Positions 25,719 to 39,027 are shown, counted from the first letter of the stretch. The stretch is DNA of 64,000 nucleotides from Chamaecyparis obtusa (GCA_027943335.1 BSBK01007726.1:310001-374000), one strand, 5' to 3'. Numbers and translations are program-made. The notes: a model not told the origin generated them from the letters alone.

Positions 25719-28439
25719 GATCCTTCTTCACTTAGATTATCTATAACCTAATTATATATAGAAATTGAAAACTTAGTTATGAAATGATGTTGTAGTATAG
25801 TATACCAAATTGAAACACTTCTGTTATTGTAGTCTTCCACCTCAAACTCTTTCCTATTGTGGCAAGAAAGAAAGATATTCAAATAATATAGTAGTTTGTA
25901 AATCAAAATAAAATGGAGGCAAGATGTTGATTGAGGGTGCAAGGAACAACACCTATTAGTACTTTTATCAAATTGTAAATTTCAATTTTGAACCATTCTG
26001 TGAATATAGAACATGGATGTAATCTCAGAAAATAACAAAATGTAGACATGATAGATTACTTATTTTGTTATTCTACATTACTTACTATTTGAGTGCATGT
26101 TCCACCTGTAACTTGATCAAGTCTTGTTTGATGCTTCAATTTTGTGTTCACTATCCTATAGAAGCACACAATTTTGTATTTGCCCAATATGTTATTCAAA
26201 AAACAACAATAGAATAAAATACTTGTTGAGAAAGATCATCATACAAAAACTCAAGATTTAAGGTAACACAACATTATAAGACTCTTACATTCAACCTTCA
26301 ACTCATGCACCTAATAAATAGGAGAAAAAATACATGAAATTGAAAAATTAAACTAATGAATTATGTTTTTCTTCTCATCTTAATCAGCCAAATTTATATG
26401 AGATTCTAAAGAAGGCCTCACTCTTAATCAGCCAAATCTTCCTTGTACCACACAAAAAAACTGTGTGATAACTATGTCTAATCCAACCTTAATTGTTTAA
26501 GAATTCATCATATCAAATAAAGTATGTTTAAGAATTGTTGGGACTGGTCCTTTGGCATGTATTAAATAGAATACAATTTTTAACATATTATTATCACTCT
26601 ATTTCTTTGTTGTAAACATGCCATTGGTTTAGTTTTGTAAAAAACAATTGTGTTAGATGCATTTAAAATTATCTTCATTGTCTTTTGATTGTCTAAATGC
26701 TTCTTTATTTGTCAATCAATTAATACATGCTACTATATAAAAATGACAATCAGAAGATAATGAAGATTTGTCTGACAAAAATGAATACACTAAACTAAAC
26801 CAATGACATGTTTATAAAAATTATCATAATTCGCAAGAAAAACTAAAACAATGGCATGTTTATAACTCATTAAGAGTGAGGCCTTCTTTAGAATCTCACG
26901 AGTTTTTTACTACATATGCAAAATATTGTGAGTTTGAAGAGAGTTTGTGCCATGTGTGATAGAACCTACTTTATCTAATATGGTGCATTGTTAAACAAAT
27001 TAAGGGTACAGTAGTTATTACTTAGTTTTTTGTGGGGGACAATGAAGATATGTCTGACAAATAGTAGGTCTTCTTTAGTATTTCATGAATTTTTACCACA
27101 TATACTATTTCAAGCCTTTGAGTCCTGGAGAAGAAGAATGGTGTAAGTTGAATAGATTAGAGTGAATGGGGTGTTGAAACATGGTGAATAGACCATGATA
27201 AGATGATACTTGATGTCGTGACTAAGTTTCCCTCACAAACATCAACATAGACTAGTTTTACTAAGTTTCCTTTCTCTATTTTGAGATTTCCTTTCTTTGC
27301 CACAGGGGTACAGTCAGAGGGTTCATTGACAAAATGATCCTTCGAATGGTTACTATGAATATGAATGATTTGATATAGCTTATTGCTCATTTTACTTGAA
27401 GTTTGGAATAGCTTGTGCAAGGGTGAAAGTAGTTTTGATCATTTTGGTTGTGACTGTTCCTCTACACAGTCAGGAAATGTAACTATTTAATGATTATATG
27501 TAATGTTGAATGGATTAAATGCTTTATTCTTGGTAGAAGTGAATGGAAGGAATAGTGTTGGTTTTAGGTTTCATTTATTATTGAGTTCAATGATTTCCAA
27601 GATGTGTTGAGGAGTTTGCTCCTTGTTTAATGTTAACTGTTCCTGCACAATCCACTCATAAAACAATGAAATGCTATGTGGAAGGGATGGTTGATAGTGT
27701 TCCTTGAGGGAAGGGGGATTTTGAAAGACTTGTTATCATTGTATTGTGTATTTCCAATATGTTTGGATGCAGGTCAGACCGGGAGAATGAAGGATCACTC
27801 ACTGATTGCATGATAACTCAGTTTTGAAGGGTCACTAGAAGAGGGGAATGAAGGATCACTCACTTATTGCATGATAACCCCACCAAGAATTCTTTCCTTT
27901 AATTTTCCACAATATCTCAAAGTATGATCATTATTCTTTACTTTCTTCTATATGCTATTCTTTCTATGGTTTTGTTATCTCAGAAATATATCAAAAACAT
28001 TGCAAATGTGCATATAAAAGTAAAATATTATCCTTCAATTGTTACACATTGAAGCATTTCCTCTTCGGAGTATTCTCTTTGTTTGTACAATATTTCTCAA
28101 AAATGGTTCCCATATTTCTTCAAGATCTATTTTAATCTTTATATTGCAATTTTGATTAGATTTGACCTATAGTTGATTTCATTAGTATTTTATAACATAT
28201 ACTCCTAATGTGAAATGTAGAGAGAAAGAAAGAGACACACTAGGTATGAATTACACGATATACCCATCATCACTTAGCACTTAAATAATAAATTATAGAT
28301 AGGGAACAACCCCCTAACCTCTGGATGTTTGTTTCATGTTGGCCTCTTATTATATGCAAAGGTAGGCCTGTCTTAATTAGGCTAACAACCACAGTGTATA
28401 GGCCATAAATTATGGAACCCAAAATAGTGCACACTTGTA
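25719..28439. other. 5' region of the CACTA transposase gene with dispersed internal repeats
   Basis: This is non-coding. It contains repeats also found on the left side: 26430-26640 is direct to 13330-13440 and inverted to 13140-13270, and 27210-27670 is direct to 12600-13120. 27590-27860 is a copy of the arm sequence. The promoter of the transposase should lie within or to the right of this region, since transcription runs leftward. I cannot point to a convincing TATA box. 27900-28430 shows nothing else. Confidence 0.55.
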
Positions 28440-29611
28440 TTAAATTAGGTTCACTATACTATAAGGGAATGGAAACCATGCAATAGTGCCTCATGGGGAT
28501 GGAAGAAACCCTTCACCAAGAAGATGGTTGTGTCTGCAATATTTACTAGAGGCAAAGAACATAATTTGGTTCCAACAATTACTCCTAGAAGATAATGGCA
28601 CCCACAAAACACTTGGAAAAGATAGCACTCACTATATCTTTTATCACTCTTTTAAAGCTGGGACAATAAATCTCAAAGATTGATCAAGGAATTCTTCAAC
28701 ACAAAGAACCATTGACAAATATGATTCATGTGTACAATAGCCAACAACCAGTTGTTCCAATCATGGTGTCCAATAATTGTGTTAGAAAAAGCATCTACAA
28801 ATCCCTTACACAACCATAATTGATTCAAACCATGAACTATAAGAACCTAACAATGGGACTAACAAAGATATAGCCTAAACAAATCTTGATCATAGTTCAT
28901 CCTATTGTAAGGCCCAAGAAGTAACTCTATCTTAAAGCTACACATTCCTCTAGATGAAGCTCAAAGGTCAGGTAGCTGAAGCATAGCAATATTTGAATGA
29001 ATATAGGAATAATTTGATGTACAATCATTTGCTAGTTTGGTTTGTGGGTTTTCCACATAATATTTTCCCTTTAACCACATTTATAGTTTGAGAAAATTAG
29101 AAAAAAAATTGTTTTAGATTTATGTTATCCTTTTAAACTAGCACACTGCCATCAAAACACATAATCATTGGTCATCTCAAGAAAATTCCTATTGATTAGT
29201 AGGATATCCTTAGAAAAATTTGATGCATGGATTTCTTGTGAATTATCGACTGCTATGTATCTTGCAACTATGGAAGGAATAGTGTTGGTGTTAGGTTTCA
29301 TTTATTATTGAATTCAATGGTTTCCAAGATGTCTTGAGGAGTTTTCTCCTTGTTTAATGTTAACTATTCCTACACAATCCACTCATAAAATAGTGAAATG
29401 CTATGTGGAAGGGATGGTTGATAGTGTTCCTTGAGGGAAAGGAGGATTGTGAAAGACTTGTTATCATTGTATTGTGTATTTCCAATATGTTTGGATGCAG
29501 GGAAGACTAGGAGAATGAAGGATCACTCATTGATTGCATGATAACCTAGTTTTGAAGGGTCACTGGTTGAGGGGACAGTCAAGGTCTAGATGATTGCGCC
29601 ATTGGAGGACC
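28440..29611. repeat. Right arm of the 1.17-kb inverted repeat inside the CACTA element
   Basis: This is the inverted match of 13798-14965, about 95% identical by eye and nearly equal in length. The conserved 65-codon frame is at 28486-28683 here (MPHGDGRNPSP at its start). Confidence 0.88.
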
Positions 29612-30260
29612 CTATTTCTTGTTATTAATTGCTATTCAAATTGGATGCATGGATTTCTTGTAAATTATCAGCTGCTATGTATCCTGCAACTGCATCCGTA
29701 AATCTCCATATACTTCTCTAGGGTTGTAAGCCACTTAGGGATCAAAATAGAGAGACTAAATCAAAATCATTCTTTGTCCTATTTCCTTTTAACAAATTCT
29801 CAACTATCAATGATACAATATACATTTGATGCCCTAAGCTATCAAATATACAAATGGTGCCTACCTAGAAGCTCACCAGGAGAATGAAGGATCACTCACT
29901 AATTGCATGATAACCTAGTTTTGAAGGGTCACTGGTTGAGGGGATAGTCAAGGTCTGGATGATTGGGCCATTGGAGGACCCTAGTTCTTTGTATTAATTT
30001 CTATTCAAATTGGATGCATGGATTTATTGTGAATTATCAGCTACTATGTATCCTGCAACTACATCTGTAAATTTGCATATACTTCTCTAGGGTTGTAAGC
30101 CACTTAGGGATCAAAATAGAGAAACTAAATAAAAATCATTCTTTGTCCTATTTCCTTTTAACAAAGTATCAACTATCAATGATTTAATACATTTGATGCC
30201 CTAAGCTATCAATAAAAATGGTGCCTAGCTAGAAGCTCATGGGCTGTCCATTTGATAACC
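29511..30260. repeat. 370-bp tandem duplication in right subterminal region
   Basis: AGAATGAAGGATCACTCA begins at 29511 and again at 29881. Each unit continues through GGAGGACCCTA, GGATGCATGGATTT and CTTCTCTAGGGTTGTAAG to the same TTGATGCCCTAAGCTATCAA ending. Confidence 0.85.
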
Positions 30261-30841
30261 ACAGTCAACATTTCAAAAAAATGGATATCCTTGATCACAA
30301 GCACCAATAACATCAAATAATGGAGTTAAAGCATGAGCTAGGGCACGACACCAATAGAATGCAGTCATTTCAGTGATAGCAATTTACAATGGTGCCATTA
30401 AACATATATGCCAGTAACATCAATAAACGTGAATCCAAACATTTGAATACAGTGAATCGATATCCTTGAGCACAAGCACCAATAACATCAAATAATAGAG
30501 ATAAAGCACTGGCTACAGCATGACAATAGTAGAATGTGGTCATTTCAAAGAGAATTTATGATCACATAAAATGAAATGCATTTGAATATGATGCCAAAGG
30601 CTCAACAGATGAAGAAATCACATACCTTCTCCTGCGCTCATCTTTCGCTCCTTTTCTCCCACTCCCTCTATCGAATCGAAATAAAAATGATGAGGCCATT
30701 TCACTTTTTTTTATCTATACCCTGAATCTATCAGAATTCTGATGGTCAATTAAACACCCATTAGAATACCGACATCATCAGGGCCTATTACAAAAAAAAC
30801 CACCGAATTCATAATAAAAAGTTACCCATCGGAAACTTCTG

Positions 30842-30869
30842 TCAAAATTTGGCCCCAAATGTAGTAGTG
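30842..30869 (-). repeat. Right terminal inverted repeat of CACTA element
   Basis: Read on the minus strand it starts CACTACTACATTTGGGG, matching the left end at 24 of 28 bases. TAGTG at 30865-30869 closes the element. Confidence 0.93.
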
Positions 30870-30872
30870 TCT
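30870..30872. repeat. Right 3-bp target site duplication (TCT)
   Basis: TCT follows the right terminus and equals the TCT at 9859-9861. Confidence 0.85.
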
Positions 30873-31458
30873 GTTCTCCATTGATAATATGGAAACTAGG
30901 CTTTGTATATGAATCTACCTTTAACCTTAAAGAGCTAGAGTCTGCAAAATTCACAATCTTCCCCTTTTTAGAATTTTCCTCTTCCATTCACCTGTCCTTA
31001 GCAATAGTAAATGGATAAACTTTCTCATTTCTTCGTGCCTATGATAGTAGTATACTTATGAACTATTATAGTCATGAATTAGTATCTCAAGTGAGCTTAG
31101 GCAATACTAAGGCTCCATTATGGTGTCCTTACCTTACTTATTCATCGATATTAGTAACCAAGATTAGTCCTGTCAATAAAGTTTCCCTATGGTTTAATTT
31201 TTAGGAAAACTTTAAATTTTATTAGGACTTAGATAGAATGGAGTCAGCTTTACAACTTGCCACATGATTTGATAGTTCCCGCTCCCATAATTAAATTTAG
31301 GATCGCTCAAATTAATGAAGATACTTTACTCTCCCAGATCCTATGCAAATTGGTAATGATTTTGAGGCCCTCTCACGTTCCTTGAAAATAATAAGTACAT
31401 AAGATAGTATTATGATTAGGAATTAACTAAGCTCAAATAGAGATAAACAACAAGAAAA
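30873..31458. other. Right flank of CACTA element, no clear gene
   Basis: This continues the sequence interrupted at 9861. No domain is recognised. The minus-strand frame 30778-30987 crosses the transposon end and is unlikely to be real as drawn. Confidence 0.45.
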
Positions 31459-32587
31459 ATGCTTAAACTCCTTAAGCCGGGTACTATGGGAGACAGATGG
31501 AAAAGGCTGCAACATTTAAAGGACATACATTCACGAATAGTGATCAATTCTATACGAATGTGTGATAAAGATGCACTTAACAAGTAATTATCATTATGAC
31601 GGGCATGAGAAAATTGGGAACCTTCAACTACAAGAAAAGAAGTCAGATTAAGATGGTGCAAGGTGAGGTCATAAAGATATCTTATGCTTGGAAGAGGAGG
31701 AGATGTTAATAGGATAGCACTTAAAATATGGTTCTATAAATATCCCTTTCCTAGGCTTAAAGTGCAGAAGCTACTTCAAAGAACGTACTTAATTTAGTAG
31801 GGAGATGTGGTCTCCCCAATAACGGAGTCAAGACTAATCACATTTGCATCTATAGGAAACAAAGCTATGGTGTTCAAAGGAGGCATTACACCAGAGAGAT
31901 GGAACCAATTATTGAATCCTCTCTCAGATTCCACAAGGAGAGATTTAGTAAGGGCCATTGGTGATCACCATTTTGATAACAATTTTACCTATAGGAATAA
32001 TGGTAACATCATAGGCCAATTTATAGCTATCTCAGTATTTGTAGGAAGAGAGAAAGAGGACATCTTGAAGGCGGCCCAGATTCTCTTCGTGGAGGATCTT
32101 CTTGGGGGAATAGACAAAATGATATCAGGTATAGATAACCATCTTACAATCCCCTTTCCCAAGATTACTATGAAAATAGAAATGCCAATGTTTTCGGGAA
32201 TCCCCTAGTCTCAGCACACTCCCATCATCACATTCAAAGATGAGAACAAGTCCGAACTTCACTGGCTAGAAATGGAAAGAAACTTACGATTTTTGTATAA
32301 AGATCTCTTGGAGGAGGACATGGAAACAAAGTTCTTACTCGACTACTGGAGGAAGGAAGGCTTCAAAATCCTAATGGAATTGGACAAGGATAAAATAGAG
32401 AACCTTCATATAATGGCTCTTGAAGTCATTAGATGCACCTGACATTCAAAAAAAGCCTCTAATAAAGAGGAATTCATTGTGATTATGAGGAAAGGGAACA
32501 ATATATGGAATTGCAAAATGATTGGGAAGGCAGGAGATGAAGAAAAAGAGTAACAAACCTACTAGTACTACGGTCTCTTTTTGGTCT
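31459..32587 (+). pseudogene. Unidentified decayed reading frame of about 370 codons
   Basis: One + frame stays protein-like from an ATG at 31459 to about 32587. The open core is 31807-32205 (for example TFASIGNKAMVFKGGITPER, then RRDLVRAIGDHHFDNN). It is interrupted by stops near 31585, 31597, 31606, 31672, two adjacent TAGs at 31798 and 31801, TAG 32206, TGA near 32440, and TAA and TAG near 32550-32565. Nearly all are one transition from Gln, Arg or Trp codons. Downstream of the core the frame is acidic and basic mixed (ELHWLEMERNLRFLYKDLLE). I recognise no domain. It could be a relic of an unknown mobile element or an integrated virus-like sequence; nothing here decides that. Confidence 0.5.
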
Positions 32588-34343
32588 TAAATTAGTTTTA
32601 AATATATAGAAAATAGCGAGCTTGAAATAGATTAGCAACCTTATTATCGGAAGTGTATAAAACTTTTAGCATATACGAGACAGCTTCAATGGATTTTATG
32701 ATGGGTAGAACACTATAACTAAAGCTATGTTAATACTTGCTACAAGTTAATATTAGCTATTATCCTTTATGTAGTAAGTGAGCTTTTCTTACAGTAACTA
32801 GATTAAACCCTAAAAAGTAAGCTAGTTTTTTAAGAAATTAGACTCATAGCTAAAACTCTGTGATTTCTTTATATTTTGATATTCTAGACTATGATAGTTT
32901 TATAGTTTAAGATAAGAAATACTTCAAGGAATTTAAATGTTAAATAGCTTTTTTTTTAATTCTGGCTAAAACAAATGTCTGGTCACTTCATTGTTTTCCA
33001 GTCCAAATGACAAAAGAAAATTAGATATTCTTAAAAGCCCTATCAATTCAAGTGTTGTAGGATCTATTATTTTATTAACTGAATTTGCCTAAAGCAGTGG
33101 CTCTAGAATTAGGTTTTATGCAGGCTATCATTTTAGATTCCTTGTCTTTAACTATAATCAAATTAAAAAGAAGCACATTATACCTTAGGATTGAGACTTG
33201 AATTTCAACTCAAATGGAAGTATTATGTTGTTGATAATTATTTAATGATAAATTAGATCTACTCTTATTTTAGAAAATTTGTATTCTTTCATAGACATGT
33301 CTATACTCTACTACATTCTCCTTTGTTTCTTGTTTCCTAATATAAACCTAACTTAGAATCAGGAGTTAATATTTTTCATACTTTTTGATTATTTTTCAAC
33401 TCAAATTATGATATTTATGTTCAAGCTAGGTTTTGGTTTTTAAGGATTGTGGTGGTATTCTCATGATTATCTTATGATGGACACTAAATACCTTAAGGTA
33501 TTCAAGAAAATGTTCACATCTACAATTCACAAATTAGATAGTTTCTTTTTCTCAGTCGTGGTCTTTCAGATTTAACATGAGATTAAGTTAGGCTTTCTAG
33601 TTCCAATGTCGGGTTCTCAATAGTCTTGAGAAGATCTAAAGGGCCAGCTAAGGAAAAACCCTTTCTCCATCCAATCCTTATTCCCAGCATGAACTCTATC
33701 CTATTTTCTTTTATTAGTAAAGGTCAAATAATCCTTCGTAGACTCATTTGAGTTAGAACTTTTTAAACATTAAGAAACAGAACAACAATGTCCTAAAAGA
33801 ATTCTATTTCCCCTATTAAGTACTGATATCTTACATATAGATTGAGGGGCAACACCACAAGAGGGCTTGCTCTGTCAGGCAAGATTCATATTTTCCTTCA
33901 TTTTGAGGATCCTATACATAAAAACAAAATCTGATATAATTCTATTGTCATTTACTCACAAATTAGTAAATATAGATATAAATACAGTTTTGAGATATGT
34001 TTATATATATTAGAAAAATTCTCAAATAAATAATTCTTTCAGATAGTATTTTCCTCTAAAATCGTATAGTGATGAATGATTGAGTTTTGTTAGCTCTTGG
34101 CATTAGGTAGGCAGGGTATGGAGGATACTCTCCAGCTCAAACTCTCAATAAGCTAGAAACAGATACATCTAGCCTCTTAATTACACCCATCTGGAATGTT
34201 TTCTAAATATACAGAGATACCAATATTAACAATTGAGATATACATATACTCATTCATATTAATAGAAGAGATATATACACATATCAATATACAATTCATA
34301 TCATAGTAAATATATTTATATTGGGATTCTAAGACAGTAATAA
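32588..34343. other. AT-rich stretch, no gene seen
   Basis: No domain or repeat stands out. It may be the untranslated or decayed continuation of the element containing the frame at 31459-32587. Confidence 0.5.
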
Positions 34344-37300
34344 TGTAACACCCCGCTAGGGAACCCAAGAGAGATCAACCTATAACATGCTACTAAGTTT
34401 GGTGAACATTTTTTTTAAAGTTAACATACAAGATACACAACAGTGCGGAAGCAATTACCATTTACTCACATTGAAACAACAACCAACAAGATTACAAATC
34501 TCGAGGGTCCCTTGATGTAGAATTACTTAGGAAGAAAAATACAACTAAAGAAAGATAACAAAAGATTCCATAACATAAATATTACAATCGCAACTTACAT
34601 CAATGAAGTACTATCCTCATGGACATCCATGATAACTAATAAACTGACATCCACATCACATGCCATAGGGTATGCAATAATAAATCTAGCTATAAAAGTA
34701 CAAAGACCAGATTAGGTATCACATGCAATACTCTAATATTGGATAACAATAATGAAGATATGATAAGAAACCAACAATGAAGAAATAATGAAGAATCAAG
34801 AAGGCATCCAACTGCAAAAGTATCAATAGCACCAACACCAGGACGTTGAATCTCAAATGGTAAAGAATCACTACCACCCGTCTATGTAGAACCACAAAGG
34901 TCTACCCCACTGTGCTGAGGAGATAACCACAAACCCCAATCAGATGACCAAAACCAAACAAGGATAAACCACTAAGCAAGGAATCCTAAAAGCTCTCTAC
35001 CCAAGGTACACAACAATAAACTGAAAGGTCCAACATACTAATCCAGAGGCATAAATAGAAACTCAGGAGATGACTTAGGCTACATGCTATGGGAGTGTCA
35101 TCACATGTCTAATTACTTGAGTACCCTAGTTTGGTCACTAAGGATCCCAGACTCTCAAGCATTGAGTTACCCTGGAACTAACCACTCTAGGCCCCAGACT
35201 CTCAATATGATCCATGTGGGATTATAATACTCCCTTATAGGTATGAGGAATTCTAGTCATAACCATACTCTAACTTATCTTCTTAAATGATCTATAAAGT
35301 TTTAATTATAAAGTTATCACTTAATTACATAACCTACAATAGGTTTCCCAGGTGCTAACCACTTTGGGTCTTGACCCCTATTGTAAACCACTCCCCTAAG
35401 ATGCACCTATTCAATCTCCCCTAGGCTCATAATCTCACAAACATCCAAAAGGTATACAACCAGATAATCTTAGATACAGTTTCACACATAGAAACCGAAA
35501 TGATTATGAAGATACCATAATAGATTATACCAACAAGAGCCCATAAGGTCAAATTAGGAATGATAATTCATAATAAGCACACATATCCAATCATAATGCT
35601 AAAAACAAATCCAACTAACAAAGATCCCTGCCTCTATTTCCCCTAGGTCATTCTAATGCCCGACATCACATAATGCACAAGAATATAGTTCAGAAACGAG
35701 AAGCCAACACTCACAATTAAAAGAACTGAACAGGAACTACAAGCATTGAAACTATATAATGAACATGATCCAAACAAAATATAGATTGCATAATAATGAT
35801 AGAAGAATCATGACATAACAAGCATATTAATGTCACTAATAAAAAAATATTCCCTAATAATGTTCTAGGAATTCAGTAGAATAATTGCCCAATTTTAGTA
35901 CATACATAAGCATTTAACAAACAATTGTTTCTAATAAAGGTCAACCGACTCACATTTATCACTATCAACTTTTGAATATTAAATCTAATATTCAAATTAA
36001 ATCCTTATGACATAACTAAGAAAATTGATACAAATAAATTATGGCTATAATTAAATTTTAGACCAAAGTGTCTAATTAATATTCCATACCCAATTTGTCA
36101 AGTACTTTAATCAAACTAAATAATTACAATTGAATAAACTTCTAACAATTACAAAGGAAATACATTTTAAAAAAAAAAAAAAACTAAATCAATTGTATAA
36201 ATTATTAATCTAAGTACAAAAGAAAATAATCTAATAAACTAAATTTAACTAAATTAAATATCATATAACACAAAAATTAATTGAAATTTATTAAATAACA
36301 TAATTAACAATAAAATTCTAAATTAATTATTAAATAAAACTTTAAATTTAATAAACTAAAAACAAATTAATATCAACTAAAATAATTAATAAAACAAATT
36401 TTTAATACAAAAGAAAATTAAACATAAATTATGGGGGGGCCCACGGCTCTTCCCCCACGATAGTACCCTGGTACTGCCAATGCAGTCCCTTGGGGTCTGC
36501 GCACGATAGTGCCCAGGGCCTGCCGTGACAGTCCCTTTTGGGGTTGCTCACAGTACCCTTGGGTGTCGTGAGGGGGGATGCGTAGGGGGTTAGGTGGCCC
36601 CCGCCCTCCCCTTTAAAACTTAATTATTTATTTATTTATTTATTTTTTTTTAAACCAATAAATAAATTAAAACCTCCATTCATATTTTTTTTAGCACACA
36701 TTTTTTTTTATAAATTTACGAAAATAGAAATTATTAACTATTACACTAAATTTTATTTTTTTTTTACACATGGAATTAATATTCTTCTCAATAAGAATAT
36801 ATTCCTTTCATGAGAATGAAAAATATTTATCAAATTCATTTACTAAAATTATGCCACAAAATTGACTTTCTTTTTTATTGGTTTTTTTTTTGTTTGACTA
36901 TAATTTTTTTACAGAGGTTAAATTATAAATTTCCAGAATTGATTTTTGTACCCAAATTGAGTTTTTTAAGCACAATTTGATTTTCTCCTCAAGGATAAAT
37001 TTATTACTTCAAACCCTATAGTTATACTATGGTCCAGATTTAATAATTCAATTTGTAGGAAATCTATAAACAATCATTTAACGAAATTTTGCCAGAGTAA
37101 CAATACGATGCCAAATAGTAATAAAATAAATAAAACAAGTATACTAGGGTTTCTGAATACCTAGATCTAATAAACACATATCTACCATAATGGAAAACAT
37201 AGAAATCTATAAAAACACAAAAAGATAAATAGGTGTAGAAACAGATCTAACAGGCAAATCCAAAGCCTACCTCAGATCCAATGCCAGAAATGGAATAAAA

Positions 37301-38792
37301 ATAGAAACCTTGTAGGTTTGAGAACATAATTCTCTCCAAAATCAAACCCAACCTGTAGATCTGAAAGCTATGTTGCAAACAGGTGCCTGATCCAGATGCA
37401 CAGAGAAACTCAAATCAACAAGCAGCCATAACAATCCACAAATCTCCCAAAATACCAAGCACACAAGCTGTCCTCCAAAAATCCTCTCCAAAACCTCTCT
37501 CCCTTCAAAATGAATGCAATAATCTCCTAATAGAAATTCAATTCCCAAATTCATGCAATCCCAAAAGACAACTCAAAAGCTAACTCAGAGTTCAACTCCA
37601 AATCAGAAATGACTCATAAGACAACTCCTGACCCAACTCTAATTCCCAAAATTGAAAGTAAATACATTTAATGAATTAAAATATCTTTTAAATGCACAAC
37701 TCAACTTGAATTTTTAAAACTAGTCTTTTTGAAAACAAACTCCTTTTTCCAATTTGCACATGTTATAATTTAAATTCATTATTTAAATAAATTAAATACT
37801 TAATGCATGATAAATTCATGAAATTAATTATTTAATCTTTTAATAAAATTTGCAAGCATAATTCAAGACATTTTCCAATTAAAAACATGTTAATAATTAA
37901 ACCCATATTAAATAAATTAAATATTTAATACATCCTAGAACATGCATTTAAATATTTGATTATTTAATTATACACTCAAACATAATTAATCATAATTTCA
38001 ATTAACTAATCAATTAATTCCATTTAATCAAATAATTGACTTTAGATAATTTTCCAAATTAAACATAGGAGCATAATTAAAACATTAAATTCAACTATAG
38101 TCCTAACTTTGATAACCATGTAAAATCACCTACATAATCATAAATCAATTGAATCATGCACAGTGAAATCAAGCACAATAAATCAAGCAAACTGAAACCA
38201 TGCACAAACTCAAGAACGGGATCCAGAAATTCATGCCAACCAAGTGAATTTGGGTAGGGTAGTAAGACTGACACTTGTCCAATCCTAGGACAATTAGGCT
38301 TAGGTTAGGGTTTTGGGTTTGTGTATTATCTCCCCTCTTTACCATTGAGATGAATATTTGTGGGTACGCTCACTCCTACCAATTCAGGGAAGATGATGCC
38401 CTGTACCTATAAACCTGTCATCACAAGACAAAGCATGTACATGCAATATATAATAGACAATGATAGGGTATGGTCGGACATGTGGATCTTGACTAAGTGA
38501 GTAACTATGCTTCCATCCTCTACCACACAAACATGTCAAACATGTACAAACACATGATAACCATACACATGCAAGTATGGGATAAGTACATCATAGTCAC
38601 CATAAAAAATGTAATCTAACATCATGAGACATCATCTTCTAATCTACACATACACTTGATAAACATATAATAATAATCCATAATCATCATTAATGAAACA
38701 ATAATCGATCACATGGAAAGTGACCTAAAAGAATTCAGTCAAACATCTGAAACATAAAGAAAACTAAAAGCAATCTACGGGTGGGTACTACA
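34344..38792. mobile_element. Candidate solo LTR or non-coding LTR element (TGTAACACCCC ... TACTACA)
   Basis: The block begins TGTAACACCCCGC, a common plant LTR start, and a candidate end GGGTGGGTACTACA lies at 38779-38792. The ends are inverse to each other at 8 of 10 bases. No convincing 5-bp target duplication is seen (AATAA left, TATTC right), and there are no internal LTR copies or coding domains. It splits two otherwise similar-looking decayed frames (31459-32587 and 39076-39669). The right border in particular is uncertain. Confidence 0.4.
36432..36612. other. GC-rich island within AT-rich DNA
   Basis: About 180 bp rich in G and C, with repeated words CACGATAGT(A/G)CCC and (G/C)CAGTCCCTT, interrupts sequence that is otherwise very A/T rich. 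It lies inside the LTR-like block and may be its regulatory or U3/R part. Confidence 0.6.
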
Positions 38793-39027
38793 TATTCTCT
38801 TAGGTATTATGGGTATCAAATTCTCATATTTAAGGAAATTTTCACATTAACCTAGACTATTTTAAACAAGTGTATAATAGAAGAACCATTAAAATAAGAC
38901 TATATAATTTTATTATTCAAAATCACATCAAAGGATAGGATATGAAGTGAAGAGTCTAAAGGATTATTTCTTCCAATTAACTGATGTTTTCCTTTCACCT
39001 TCGGTAAGCGTTACCAAGGACACTTTC

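Larger units (their letters stand above)
9862..30869 (-). mobile_element. Complete CACTA (En/Spm) DNA transposon, 21,008 bp
   Basis: The left end reads CACTAGTACATTTGAGG and the right end, read inward on the minus strand, CACTACTACATTTGGGG. The terminal inverted repeats match at 24 of 28 positions. Both are bordered by the trinucleotide TCT (9859-9861 and 30870-30872), the 3-bp target duplication expected of this superfamily. Inside, on the minus strand, are a TNP2-type transposase (25718 to about 21500), a SET-domain exon (21125-20400) and a TNPA/Transposase_24-like gene (20246-17542). The outer parts (9.9-16.1 and 26.1-30.8 kb) are non-coding and built of subterminal and shuffled inverted repeats. 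The transposase is full of stops, so the copy is not autonomous now. Confidence 0.93.

Noticed and set aside
30778..30987. Minus-strand frame crossing the right CACTA terminus, and its counterpart at 9697-9912 crossing the left one
   Set aside because: Each combines transposon end and flank. Across the reconstructed insertion point the two reading frames do not agree, so there is no support for one interrupted gene.
37342..37583. Frames on both strands inside the LTR-like block
   Set aside because: No similarity to gag or pol and no continuation; likely chance.
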